Source of the DNA: Aminobacter anthyllidis
GTDB lineage: Bacteria > Pseudomonadota > Alphaproteobacteria > Rhizobiales > Rhizobiaceae
Reading direction: 5' to 3'
Length of the DNA: 34,624 nucleotides
Assembly (NCBI RefSeq): GCF_018555685.1
Contig: NZ_JAFLWW010000019.1
Coordinates: forward strand, 1 to 34,624
Shown: piece after piece, positions 17,436-25,319 of the stretch
How the letters are laid out: each line of letters begins with the position of its first letter
Numbering within the stretch: position 1 is the stretch's first letter
Translations under genes and position numbers: made by a program
The notes under the pieces: model-generated
Databases searched by the model: none
What the model saw: only the letters and a program-made list of their open reading frames with translations
Told to the model about the DNA's origin: nothing

Positions 17436-17589
17436 CGCTTGCCTCCATGGATTTGCCAGCGGAATAGATGGGGATTGGACCGAGCGCTTTCCAGCGGCTC
17501 CGGTCTGTGAATACACCACCAAGCCGTCAAAATGTCGGACCGATTGATCCCCCTTGACGTAGCGTAAATCGCTTCCCAACTCATTATTC

Positions 17590-17678
17590 GTCGGCCGCTG
17601 TAAAGGGCCGACACGGTCAGGGAGCGCCGGGCTTCTTGGCGCTCCTCGTACCTATGTTGCTCCAAGGAGGATGTAGCT
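17590..17678 (+). promoter_or_regulatory. ROSE-type RNA thermometer
   Basis: The 5' leader of the small heat-shock gene folds into three hairpins. Helix 1 is GTCGGCC (17590-17596) with GGCCGAC (17606-17612). Helix 2 is GGAGCGCC (17621-17628) with GGCGCTCC (17638-17645), both perfect. Helix 3 is TTGCTCC (17657-17663) pairing with the Shine-Dalgarno GGAGG (17666-17670) across a tiny loop. The last hairpin, with its TTGCT strand facing the ribosome binding site, is the hallmark of rhizobial ROSE elements, which open at heat-shock temperature. A CTTGAC at 17553 could be a sigma-32-type -35 box; its -10 element is poor. Confidence 0.85.
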
Positions 17679-18146
17679 ATGAGAACAAATATGGACTTCT
17701 CCCCCTTCTACAGGTCGAGCATAGGCTTCGACCGGATCTTCGATCTGCTTGAGAAATCCAGTTCACCGCAGGCCGACAATTGGCCGCCCTATGACATCGT
17801 CAAGGTCGGTGAAGACACCTATCGCATCGCTCTTGCGGTAGCTGGGTTCGCAGAAGACGAGCTTTCGATCACGCATGAGCCGAACCTGCTCGTCATCAAC
17901 GGCTCGAAGACAGAAAATGGCGAGGTTTTGTATCTCCACCATGGACTGGCGATGAGGACCTTTGACCGACGTTTCGAACTCGCCGACCATGTCAGTGTCA
18001 TCGGTGCCAAGCTCGAGCACGGCCTGCTGATCATCGACCTCAAGAAGGAAATTCCCGAGGAGATGAAGCCGCGACGGATCGCGATTAACGCCGACGCTGA
18101 CAAGAAGTCTGCATCCAAGCGGATCGAAGGCAATGTAGCGGCATGA
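17679..18146 (+). CDS. Small heat-shock protein, Hsp20/IbpA type
   Basis: A 155-aa alpha-crystallin-domain holdase. The N-terminus MRTNMDFSPFYRSSIGFDRI is typical of class A rhizobial IbpA-like proteins. The crystallin domain spans about residues 35-140 (YDIVKVGEDTYRIALAVAGF, LLVINGSKTENGEVLYLHHG, FDRRFELADHV, LEHGLLIIDLKKEIPE), ending with PRRIAIN, the I-x-I anchor region. It binds unfolding proteins during heat stress. A ROSE thermometer controls its translation. The other small heat-shock gene follows 93 bases downstream. Confidence 0.95.
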   Translation: MRTNMDFSPFYRSSIGFDRIFDLLEKSSSPQADNWPPYDIVKVGEDTYRIALAVAGFAEDELSITHEPNLLVINGSKTENGEVLYLHHGLAMRTFDRRFELADHVSVIGAKLEHGLLIIDLKKEIPEEMKPRRIAINADADKKSASKRIEGNVAA

Positions 18147-18239
18147 TCTTAACTGAACCGTCCAGCGCGCCCCCATCTGGGACGGGGTGTCGTCGCGACC
18201 TAACGAGAAAGGACAACAAAGAAAACGGAGAAAAAGGCA

Positions 18240-18749
18240 ATGAGTGTACGTGACCTGATCCCATGGAACCGTGGCAACAACCAGGCCCCGGCGATCAATC
18301 GCAGTGAGGACATGGATCCGTTCATGTCGCTGCATCGCAACGTCAATCGGCTGTTTGACGAGGTGTTCCGGGACTTTGACACACCGTCGGTTCTTGGGCG
18401 CATGAAGCCTCGCAATGGCACCTGGCCAAGCGTCGAATTCTCGGAGAACGACAAGGAAATCCGGGTGGTCGCGGAAATGCCCGGGCTTGACGCGAACTAT
18501 GTCGAGGTTCTTCTTGAAGACGGTGTTCTCACACTTCGCGGCGAGAAGAAATCGGAAACCGAAGACAAGGATCGTCAGTTCAGCGAACGCTATTACGGGC
18601 GTTTCGAGCGGCGCCTTGCTCTTGGCCGCGAAGTTGATGAGGACAAGGTTGAGGCCGGATTCAAGAACGGCATCCTCACCGTCACGCTGCCCAAGACGGA
18701 AAAGGCGCAGGCCAGCGCCAAGCGCATCGCAATCAATACCACCAAGTAA
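18240..18749 (+). CDS. Small heat-shock protein, Hsp20 class C-like
   Basis: A 169-aa Hsp20 with an HspC-like N-terminus (MSVRDLIPWNRGNN, then DPFMSLHRNVNRLFDEVFRD) and an alpha-crystallin domain at about residues 60-165: WPSVEFSENDKEIRVVAEMP, GVLTLRGEKKSE, YYGRFERRLALGREVDEDKV, FKNGILTVTLPKTE and a final KRIAIN anchor. It probably forms oligomers of its own class rather than co-assembling with the 17679 product. No ROSE structure precedes it; the leader is purine-rich with AAAAAGG before ATG. It may be cotranscribed with the upstream gene. Confidence 0.95.
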   Translation: MSVRDLIPWNRGNNQAPAINRSEDMDPFMSLHRNVNRLFDEVFRDFDTPSVLGRMKPRNGTWPSVEFSENDKEIRVVAEMPGLDANYVEVLLEDGVLTLRGEKKSETEDKDRQFSERYYGRFERRLALGREVDEDKVEAGFKNGILTVTLPKTEKAQASAKRIAINTTK

Positions 18750-19059
18750 GCTGACTGGCCGGTCGGGTGCCCAAGGCCCCGGCCGGCATCCTTCAGCTGG
18801 ACGGAGCCGCCGACACGAACGAGGATACAAACCGAATAGTGTTGAATTGCGGGCGGACGGCGAACGCGTAGCTTCCGATGATGTTACCCGCCAATCGGCC
18901 GCCACGAAGTGGCAAATTTCGGTGCGCATTTTCCGGCCTGGCCGTTTCGTCATGACCTCGGCTCGCGGCGGCCCTCAACTGGTGTTCGAACGGCGGACGC
19001 CTTCGCGAGGCACTGTGGTCTTTGGGCTCGCGTCTTTTCGGTGGTGCTCTTATTTCTGC
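18750..19059. other. Gene-free stretch
   Basis: About 310 bases between the second small heat-shock gene and the EcfG promoter at 19060. Open frames are extensions or shadows of neighbouring genes. A GC-rich palindromic patch just after 18750 (GGCCGG.. and ..CCGGCC) could terminate the heat-shock transcript, without a clear T-run. Confidence 0.4.
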
Positions 19060-19084
19060 GGAACGGAAGTCAGCCGGTTCCGTT
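19060..19084 (+). promoter_or_regulatory. EcfG-type general stress promoter
   Basis: GGAAC at 19060-19064, a 16-base spacer, CGTT at 19081-19084. A full consensus match 32 bases before the gene at 19117. Confidence 0.75.
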
Positions 19085-19116
19085 CTTGCGGAAGGGACGT
19101 CGAATGGAGAATTGAA

Positions 19117-19791
19117 ATGAAAAGTATTTTCGCAATTACCGCTGCTGCTGCGGCCATGCAACTGGCGCTTTCGGGAATTTCAATCGCCCAGACAAGTGTG
19201 TCGGCAACAACGGATCTAAATGTCAGAGCTGGCCCGGGCCCCCAACACCCTGTGATAGGCGTGATCGGGGCAGGGCAGTCGACAACCCTCAATGGCTGCC
19301 TCAAAAGCGGCAAGTGGTGCTCGGTGGCAACCGCCAATGGGGAAGGCTGGGTTTACTCCGATTACCTGACCGGGGACTTCGGCGGAACCCGAGTTATCTT
19401 GACGGAACGTCCTGCTGACTCAGTCAAAGTTGTCGAGCCGGCCGACAAGGGCGGCGGGGATGCAGGGGCAGTCGCGGGCGGCGTAACGGGAGCCGTAGCA
19501 GGCGCACTGATTGCCGGGCCTGTAGGCGCTGCAGTGGGCGGCGCAGCAGGTGTTGTGGCCGGAGGTGCAGCGGGCACCGTTATTGATCCGCCGGAGAAGG
19601 TGCGGACCTATGTCACCACAAACAAGATCGACCCCATCTATCTAGACGGTGAAGTGGTGGTCGGCGCAGGCCTGCCCGAGACGGTGGAGCTTCGAGAAAT
19701 CCCCGACTACGAGTATCGGTATGTGTATGTGAACGGACAGCCGGTACTAGTGGACGCTAAGTCCCGTCAGATTGTCTACATTGTGAGATAG
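19117..19791 (+). CDS. Exported SH3-domain / glycine-zipper / DUF1236 protein
   Basis: A 224-aa envelope protein in three parts. A signal peptide (about residues 1-24, cleavage after IAQ or nearby) is followed by a bacterial SH3 domain (about 25-90: TTDLNVRAGPGPQHPVIGVI, CLKSGKWCSVATANGEGWVY). A Gly/Ala-rich zipper (about 112-150, repeated GAVAGG/GAAVGG units) may insert into or associate with a membrane. The C-terminus is a DUF1236 domain ending YVNGQPVLVDAKSRQIVYIV. The gene has an EcfG promoter, a GGAGA ribosome binding site and a perfect terminator. A shorter DUF1236 protein is encoded at 25320. A periplasmic, wall-associated role is inferred from SH3 and export; the exact function is unknown. 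Confidence 0.9.
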   Translation: MKSIFAITAAAAAMQLALSGISIAQTSVSATTDLNVRAGPGPQHPVIGVIGAGQSTTLNGCLKSGKWCSVATANGEGWVYSDYLTGDFGGTRVILTERPADSVKVVEPADKGGGDAGAVAGGVTGAVAGALIAGPVGAAVGGAAGVVAGGAAGTVIDPPEKVRTYVTTNKIDPIYLDGEVVVGAGLPETVELREIPDYEYRYVYVNGQPVLVDAKSRQIVYIVR

Positions 19792-19796
19792 TGGTC

Positions 19797-19827
19797 ATGG
19801 GGCCGCCATTGGCGGCCCCATTTCTTC
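19797..19827 (+). terminator. Rho-independent terminator
   Basis: A perfect 11-bp stem (19797-19807 with 19811-19821) around a 3-base loop, followed by TTCTTC, beginning 5 bases after the stop codon of the SH3/DUF1236 gene. Confidence 0.85.
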
Positions 19828-20078
19828 AAGATGCATTAAAAGGTAAGCAGGGCGGACTCTCAATCAGGCTCGATTTTTGCAAGCTACCGGGAGCAAATTG
19901 GCGAAAGGCTTTCGCTTGACCAGCCTGCGAACGCCGCGATCTTCCTAGAAATCGGCCAATGCAGCGCGCCTTCCGCGGTTTCGTGGGAGACCACTGCGCC
20001 TGCTAGGCCGCGGCTTAAGATTCGGTGGAATGGCGTTGAAAGAGAGTAATGCGATTAAGAATGCCTATGCGGCCCAGC

Positions 20079-20103
20079 GGAACAAACGCGTCTGACAGAT
20101 GTT
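20079..20103 (+). promoter_or_regulatory. EcfG-type promoter (TGTT variant)
   Basis: GGAAC at 20079-20083, a 16-base spacer, TGTT at 20100-20103. One deviation, at the variable first -10 base. It lies 38 bases before the OmpA-family gene at 20142. The 250 bases between the previous terminator and this site hold nothing else recognisable. Confidence 0.6.
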
Positions 20104-20141
20104 ACGGCACGGATGGGACCTATTGTTGCTGGAGATTGATC

Positions 20142-21788
20142 ATGAAATTCCACCCAAGGATTTGGGCGGGCACTGCACTCAGCTTGCTGATGGCATCTTC
20201 GCAATCGGGTGCTATGTCGATTAGCAACGAGTTTGCAGCCTCGCCGAACTTGATGAGAACACAGGATATGCTGGTTCAAGCCGATTGTCTCGAGGGCGAG
20301 ACGACGGAAGCGTGTGCACTGCGCCTGCGGCAAGGGGCTCCAGCTGAACAGGTGCCCGCCCCGGTGCCGGAGGCACCCCCGGCGCCTGAAGCGCCGGTAA
20401 CGCCGTCGCCCGAAGCTCCGGCTGCTGATAAGCCAGCACCTGAGGCGCCTGCTGCCGAACCCGCGCCGGTGCCGGTGCCGTCTGATCAGCCGCCGGCCGA
20501 ACAGCCTGCCGCTGAGCAACCAGCTCCAGAGGCCCCTGCGGCGGTACCAGCGCCGGCTCCGTCGGATCAGCCACCAGCTGAGCAGCCTGCCGCTGAGCCA
20601 CCAGTTCCGGAGACCCCGGCCACCGAACCTGTGCAGCCGGCTGGAGACCAATCTCAATCGGGCGAAAAGCCCGCTGATCCGAATGCAGCACCGGTCCTTG
20701 ATAGCCAAAAGGAAGCCCCAGCGACAGAAGGCAGTAGCCAACCGGGGCAGGCTGGGGACAAGGCAGCTCAGCCGGCCCCACCGCTGGATCAGGCTCCGCC
20801 GCCCGCAACCGACGCCGCCGCCACCGAAGGCGCGCAGCCGGCAGAAATCCAACCCGTTACCGTCGAAAAGGGCACTCGTGTCGAGCGAGCGCCCGACCAA
20901 GATATGCGCCGCCGCGAACGGCCAGAAGGCGTCGATGTCGTGCGGGAGATTGGCGACCGCATCATCATCCAGATCAATAATCAGGTGATCGTCGAGAGCA
21001 ACGACCGGCCGCGTATGATCCGGGGCGCGCGCGAGGTCTACTATGAGGATCTGCCACGCGGACGGACGCGCGAAACGATCGTGCGCGAGAACGGGACGCA
21101 GATTGTTACTATCCGTAGCCGATATGGCGACGTCATACGCCGCTCCCGGATCACGCCAGATGGCCGTGAATACGTGCTCGTTTACGTCGATGAGCTCAAT
21201 TACGATCAGGTCGGGGAATGGCGTGATCCGGGTCTTGACTTAGGACCAATCCACCTAACCATCCCGGTCACCGAATACATCCTGGTGGCAGCGAATGTCG
21301 AGGACGCGGACGCCTATTATGAGTTCCTTGAAAAACCACCGATAGAGCGAGTGCAAAGGCTCTATTCGATCGACGAGGTGAAGCGCTCAGCTCGTGTCCG
21401 TGACATTGCCCGCCGCGTCGATCTGGACACCCTGACGTTCGAGTTTGGTTCCGCGGAAATCCCCCAGAGCGAGGTCGTCAAGCTGGAAGGTGTTGCGAAG
21501 GCGATGGAAAGGCTGCTTGAGAAGAATCCGGCGGAAACCTTCCTCATCGAAGGCCACACAGATGCCGTAGGTTCCGACCTCGATAACCTGGCCCTATCGG
21601 ACAGGCGCGCGGAAGCGGTCGCTGAGGCGCTCACGAACAGCTTCGCAATCCCGCCGGAGAACTTGGTGCCACAGGGGTATGGTGAGCAATATCTCAAGGT
21701 GAACACCGAGGAAGCCAACCGCCAAAATCGGCGCGTTGCTGTCCGTCGCATCACGCCGCTGGTGGCGCCAGTGGCAGCAGCTAAATAA
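20142..21788 (+). CDS. OmpA-family peptidoglycan-binding protein with Pro/Ala/Glu-rich linker
   Basis: A 548-aa exported protein. An N-terminal signal (about residues 1-25, ending SQSGAMS) is followed by a long, low-complexity linker (about residues 65-235) of Pro-Ala-Glu repeats such as PAEQPAAEQPAPEAP. A charged middle domain (GDRIIIQINNQVIVESNDRP, YEDLPRGRTRETIVRENG, VRDIARRVDLDTLTFEFGSA) leads to the C-terminal OmpA domain. The peptidoglycan-contact motifs are intact: EGHTDAVGSDLDNLALSDRR with the Asp and Arg that bind diaminopimelate. The repeat linker would span the periplasm. ATG 20142 has GGAGA upstream; the earlier in-frame ATG at 20049 precedes the promoter and is not used. Controlled by an EcfG-type promoter. 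Confidence 0.92.
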   Translation: MKFHPRIWAGTALSLLMASSQSGAMSISNEFAASPNLMRTQDMLVQADCLEGETTEACALRLRQGAPAEQVPAPVPEAPPAPEAPVTPSPEAPAADKPAPEAPAAEPAPVPVPSDQPPAEQPAAEQPAPEAPAAVPAPAPSDQPPAEQPAAEPPVPETPATEPVQPAGDQSQSGEKPADPNAAPVLDSQKEAPATEGSSQPGQAGDKAAQPAPPLDQAPPPATDAAATEGAQPAEIQPVTVEKGTRVERAPDQDMRRRERPEGVDVVREIGDRIIIQINNQVIVESNDRPRMIRGAREVYYEDLPRGRTRETIVRENGTQIVTIRSRYGDVIRRSRITPDGREYVLVYVDELNYDQVGEWRDPGLDLGPIHLTIPVTEYILVAANVEDADAYYEFLEKPPIERVQRLYSIDEVKRSARVRDIARRVDLDTLTFEFGSAEIPQSEVVKLEGVAKAMERLLEKNPAETFLIEGHTDAVGSDLDNLALSDRRAEAVAEALTNSFAIPPENLVPQGYGEQYLKVNTEEANRQNRRVAVRRITPLVAPVAAAK

Positions 21789-21796
21789 GCCCATAT

Positions 21797-21824
21797 ACCC
21801 GCGGCTTGACGAAGAGCCGCGGGT
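21797..21824 (+). terminator. Hairpin terminator after the OmpA-family gene
   Basis: A perfect 10-bp GC-rich stem (21797-21806 with 21815-21824) and an 8-base loop, 8 bases after the stop. Only a short TTC follows, so termination may be partial. Confidence 0.6.
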
Positions 21825-21972
21825 TCAACCGGAGGGCCTGTATTTCACAATGGTCCTGCCGTTCGCGACATCAGGCCTCCTAATCCTGATCGGGTGGCCT
21901 TGCCGCTGGCCATAGCGGGAGTAACGTATCGCTGGTATTGATGTCGCCCATTTTCCAGCACAGGCGCCGCAG

Positions 21973-23061
21973 ATGACATCCGATACAGATAAAGCCGAGG
22001 CTGTCGAGCAACTGCTCGATACACCTGACCTTGCCACTGCGCTGGAAAGCGAACAATTCAAGAAATTCCTCGACCAGGTGCCGATTGCCATAGCGGTCTC
22101 GGAGCTGAAGGCAAAGGAGCGCGTCGTCTATGCCAATCCGGAATTTGAAAAACTCTCGGGCCTGACGGCGGACGGTCTCACGCGGCAAAACTGGTCCGCA
22201 CTTTCCGGCGTTGGCCTGCAACAGCAAAAGGACCGGCCACTGGCGGAGGCCGTGATCGAGGAAACCGATTTCGTTGGCACCTTCCGGCTGGAGCGCGACG
22301 AGGATAAGCAGGCGCTTGTCGACGTCTATTCCAATCTTATCGAGGACGACAACGGCAATATCTGCTTTCGGCTGGTGGCGCTTGTCGACGTGTCGGCTCA
22401 TGGCGAGACTGAGGATCCGCGCTCGGTCGACGAGCGCGTGCGCGAAAAGGACACGTTGTTGCGCGAGTTGCAGCACCGTGTGAAGAACAATTTGCAGATG
22501 ATCACTGCGCTGATCCGTCTGGAAACCCGAAATGCGACCGAGCCGGATCAGAAGCGTTTCGAGAGACTGGCAGGACGTGTAAACGCGCTCGCGATCCTCT
22601 ACCAGACGCTGTCCGCTGACGAGCAGAAGGATGAGGTCGATCTCGGCGTCTATCTCAGCCAGATCGCGTCAGCGGTGATGACCTCGCATGCGGTCGAGGG
22701 TATTCGCCTCGACATGAAGGTGGATACTTATCCGGTCTCGATTAACGTCGCCATGCCGACAGGGCTGGTGGTAAACGAGTTGCTGACCAATGCACTCAAA
22801 CATGCATTCCGCGGCCGTGAAGGTGGCACAATAACGCTACACAGCATCGTCGACGGTGGTGGTTGCAGGGTCGTGGTTGCGGACGACGGGGTCGGCCTAC
22901 CTGAAGGGGAGAGCTGGCCCAAGCATGGTAAGCTGGGGGCGCTGATAGCGCACTCGCTGACTGAGAACGCCAAGGCGGAATTCGACGTCAGCTCAAGTCC
23001 CACCGAGGGAACCAGGGTGTCCATCATTTTCAAACGGTCGGCTGCTGGTGCGTCCTCGTAA
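21973..23061 (+). CDS. PAS-HisKA_2 sensor histidine kinase
   Basis: A 362-aa soluble kinase. A PAS domain (about residues 33-142: QVPIAIAVSELKAKERVVYA, NPEFEKLSGLTADGL, FRLVALVDVS) precedes a HisKA_2 dimerisation domain with the phospho-acceptor His168 in LLRELQHRVKNNLQMITALI. The ATP-binding domain has its N-box in LVVNELLTNALKHAFRG (Asn269, Asn273) and G1 box in VADDGVGLPEG. HisKA_2 and HWE kinases are the usual inputs to the PhyR-NepR-EcfG cascade, which fits the density of EcfG promoters around it. No response regulator is adjacent. No membrane segment is seen, so it senses a cytosolic signal or works with a partner. Confidence 0.92.
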   Translation: MTSDTDKAEAVEQLLDTPDLATALESEQFKKFLDQVPIAIAVSELKAKERVVYANPEFEKLSGLTADGLTRQNWSALSGVGLQQQKDRPLAEAVIEETDFVGTFRLERDEDKQALVDVYSNLIEDDNGNICFRLVALVDVSAHGETEDPRSVDERVREKDTLLRELQHRVKNNLQMITALIRLETRNATEPDQKRFERLAGRVNALAILYQTLSADEQKDEVDLGVYLSQIASAVMTSHAVEGIRLDMKVDTYPVSINVAMPTGLVVNELLTNALKHAFRGREGGTITLHSIVDGGGCRVVVADDGVGLPEGESWPKHGKLGALIAHSLTENAKAEFDVSSSPTEGTRVSIIFKRSAAGASS

Positions 23062-23244
23062 CTGAGGGGCGTCATCGAATAAATGACGATTGGAGCTTGC
23101 TGGTCGTGGAACTTTAGCACCCGCCTAAAACGCGAACTATCGGACCGCAATGAGAACCGTCGGAGTTCGCCCGGCCAGCTTTGTCAACTCGAGTGTGCTA
23201 CGGGCAGAGAGCCGAGAGCGGGCAGGAACACCGGCCAGTTGCGC

Positions 23245-23505
23245 TTACTGCTGGCCGCCGATAATCAGAATATCGGAATCGCGTGCAGCAGCAATAAACG
23301 CCAGGCGCGCGGCTTCGGTAGACCGTTTCCCTCGTATCGCGAGCAGGCAGATATGCAACGCCTCGCTGTAAGGTGAGCTAACGTCGTCCGGCCAGAATTC
23401 GTCGACAAGACACTCGCTCGCCTCTATCACCGTCGACACGACACGCATTGTCCCGGCCAGCCCGAGGGCAACTACAACATGTCTGCTGAACTCACCTGTC
23501 GCCAT
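23245..23505 (-). CDS. DUF982 protein
   Basis: An 86-aa DUF982 protein with the canonical pattern: FSRHVVVALGLAGTMRVVST, a VIEASECLVDEFWPDDVSSP segment with the family WP motif, YSEALHICLLAIRGKRST and EAARLAFIAAARDSDILI. ATG 23505 was preferred; an upstream GTG at 23580 adds 25 residues without domain character, but neither start has a good ribosome binding site. It is one of five DUF982 paralogues in the window. No EcfG match lies directly upstream. Function unknown. Confidence 0.8.
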   Translation of the reverse strand: MATGEFSRHVVVALGLAGTMRVVSTVIEASECLVDEFWPDDVSSPYSEALHICLLAIRGKRSTEAARLAFIAAARDSDILIIGGQQ

Positions 23506-23762
23506 CCGTACGCGCTTCGATCGCAATGTAGTGCCCACAGGGTGCCGCAGTGGCGTGAAAATTTCGTAAGCAACGATCACGATCCATCAATCCAGGATCG
23601 AGGTGCGCACATTGATTTCACCGCTGCCGCGGGATCGCCAATGACGTGGGCTTTGCGTTGTACACCAGCCGCCAACTCCAAGGGCCGCGCGCCCGTTCAA
23701 AACCCGTTCGATCTGGGAGGCCTAATGACGCAACCAAAATCTTATTACGCGCGTTGGGTTTG

Positions 23763-24011
23763 ATGGAATTCAGGCCACATATCTGGGTGAAGGAGAGCGA
23801 TCTCGCGATCTGCGTTATCAGTTCCCTTGCGGAAGCGCTCGAATTCCTCGCCGCATGGCCGCCAAATAGGCGAGGGCCCTTCTTCTATCTCGCCTCAAAC
23901 AGCGTTCAATCAGCAGCCGCGGGTTCGATCGATCCTTATGAGGCCCGCGAGGTGTTTGAGATGTTTTGCCGTGAAGCAGGCATTCTGGCCGAAGCGAAGA
24001 TGAACGAGTGA
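23763..24011 (+). CDS. DUF982 protein
   Basis: An 82-aa DUF982 protein: EFRPHIWVKESDLAICVISS, LAEALEFLAAWPPNRRGPFF and the closing EAREVFEMFCREAGILAEAK. ATG 23763 is where family similarity begins; the 39 upstream codons in the same frame look random. The ribosome binding site is weak. It is divergent from the 23245 paralogue, with 257 bases between them. It is most like the 9344 protein in the WP.NRRG region. Confidence 0.8.
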   Translation: MEFRPHIWVKESDLAICVISSLAEALEFLAAWPPNRRGPFFYLASNSVQSAAAGSIDPYEAREVFEMFCREAGILAEAKMNE

Positions 24012-24542
24012 GATGCATTTGGGCCTCATGAACCTTTCCCTGTCTTGGCCGTTCCAGGTTTATGAACGTCCTCAGCCGCGAAACGAGGGCCGCGCGCGAT
24101 TACAATGAGGATGATTCAGATGGCCGACCCCATGGATGTCCAAACGACGACTAACCTTTCGATGGAACCGCGACAAGGCATGCGCCCTGTCATGGTTTGC
24201 CGATCGGTTTACCATTCCGGAAAGCAACGAAGGACCTTGTCGCCACCGTGCGGATGGCGATTCCAGGAACCATGCTGGCCGACTCACGCGTGTTGAAGGT
24301 CAGGACTAACGAGGCGTATGCGGGCCGAGCGCGTAATCAGGTGGCGGTCTGGGAAACAAGTCATGTCCTGGCGTTTAAGACAGTGGCGGCGCAACTCCAC
24401 AGCAGGTGGCAAATCGGTGACCGCTCCTGCGTTTGCTCAGATTCTGGCCGGAATGGCGATGCTTCACATCCTGGCAGTCCCATTTAGGGCAAAGCTGGAG
24501 TGGAAGCACGGGCTGGACATCATGGACCGGTCGATCCAAGCG
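24012..24542. other. Gene-free stretch with one EcfG-like match
   Basis: About 530 bases without a supported gene; frames at 24105 and 24318 lack recognisable motifs. On the minus strand GGAAC (24055-24051), a 16-base spacer and GGTT (24034-24031) match an EcfG promoter variant. It would transcribe antisense to the DUF982 gene at 23763 and may be fortuitous. Confidence 0.35.
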
Positions 24543-24806
24543 TCAAGATTGCCAAAAGCGGGCCCGTTTCATCCGGTAGCCAGGCTGCTCGCTGCCGCCG
24601 GGCGACGCAAAACTTGACGGCCCGGGAATCGGCACATTTTTGCCACCTGAGCGACGCATCTTTTCGTTGGTCTCATCAACTGGCTCGGTGCTGCCGTCCT
24701 TGGCCGCAGAACTCCTGTTTTCTGCGGCCTTACCAGAGACGTTGTCATTGGGGTCGCGGTAGTTTCGCGCTGGCTTGCGAGCTGCGATTTCAAGTTTGTA
24801 CGGCAT
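24543..24806 (-). CDS. Hypothetical 87-aa protein, EcfG-controlled
   Basis: An unrecognised basic, Ser/Gly/Pro-rich protein starting MPYKLEIAARKPARNYRDPN, with a probably disordered middle (GKAAENRSSAAKDGSTEPVD) and no membrane segment. Two signals support it: a GGGAG ribosome binding site 8 bases before ATG 24806, and an EcfG-type promoter at 24831-24855. Composition alone would not have convinced me. It could be a stress-induced disordered protein. Confidence 0.55.
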   Translation of the reverse strand: MPYKLEIAARKPARNYRDPNDNVSGKAAENRSSAAKDGSTEPVDETNEKMRRSGGKNVPIPGPSSFASPGGSEQPGYRMKRARFWQS

Positions 24807-24830
24807 CGTTTGCTCCCACTTTCCTGAGAT

Positions 24831-24855
24831 AACATGCGGTGTCGCGTAAGGTTCC
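24831..24855 (-). promoter_or_regulatory. EcfG-type promoter (TGTT variant)
   Basis: Minus strand: GGAAC (24855-24851), a 16-base spacer, TGTT (24834-24831). It lies 25 bases before the start of the hypothetical gene at 24806, and its -35 element touches the edge of the tRNA remnant at 24854. Confidence 0.6.
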
Positions 24856-24917
24856 TGTCTACGGAGCAGGCTGCTCGCCAGCCCATCGGTCGAGGTTCAA
24901 ATCTTCCTCTGCAACCA
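24854..24917 (+). pseudogene. Degenerate initiator tRNA (fMet) remnant
   Basis: The 3' end, GGTTCAAATC..TCTGCAACCA, is the T-loop, acceptor strand and encoded CCA typical of alphaproteobacterial initiator tRNA (GGTTCAAATCC..CCCGCAACCA). Before it lie GGAGCAG, GCTCG.CAG and GGTCG, in the same order as the D-arm, start of the anticodon arm and variable loop of tRNA-fMet. The anticodon stem-loop is deleted and the 5' acceptor strand does not pair. It cannot be a working tRNA. Remnants of tRNA 3' ends often mark attachment sites of integrated elements. Confidence 0.55.
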
Positions 24918-25319
24918 GATCGATGCAACAGCACGTACGGCGACAGCGCACGCCGGCGGCTTCAATCGCTGAGTATGGTGTTTAAGCCGAAGAATCGATC
25001 CAATGACCAATGCGAGGCGTCTTGCACGCAAGGGCTCGGCAAGGGAGGGACGGAACCATCGGAGTAGCCGGTCTTTGGCCGCCCTCTATCCCGCTGAGCC
25101 AATACTTCCACCGAAGGGGCCAGCACCACCACGATCATGCGACGGAAAATATCGCCGCCGACGAGCGCCGAGCTGTGGAAACGTTTCACCGCTTTGGCAA
25201 CAGTAGTTTACCGGCAGCCATGGCGCCAATGAACAGCCCGCGGAAGGAAACGACTTGGCAGAAGCCCTGATGTTGGCAGAAGCCCTGGTGCACTGTTTCT
25301 GCATCAGGGCTCTCGCCAG
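24918..25319. other. Gene-free stretch with a short tandem repeat
   Basis: About 400 bases with no supported gene. At 25255-25290 an 18-bp unit (starting TTGGCAGAAGCCCTG) occurs twice in tandem with one base difference. No RNA gene was recognised. Confidence 0.4.

Noticed and set aside
17763-18953. 396-aa minus-strand frame across the small heat-shock genes
   Set aside because: It is antisense to two clear Hsp20 genes and has no start signal or recognisable motif.
20340-20640. Repeat element or recombination hotspot in the 20.3-20.6 kb region
   Set aside because: The DNA repetition is explained by the Pro-Ala-Glu-rich linker encoded by the OmpA-family gene.
20055-20900. 281-aa minus-strand frame opposite the OmpA-family gene
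   Set aside because: It is an Arg/Gly-rich shadow of the Pro/Ala/Glu repeat region of the real gene.
24834-24917. A functional tRNA-Arg(ACG), suggested by a CTACGGA seven-base loop closed by CCTGT/GCAGG
   Set aside because: There is no room for a D-arm between the putative acceptor and this stem, the acceptor strands do not pair, and the 3' part aligns better with an initiator tRNA missing its anticodon arm.
25255-25290. CRISPR or minisatellite-like array
   Set aside because: Only two tandem 18-bp units and no spacers; a simple duplication.
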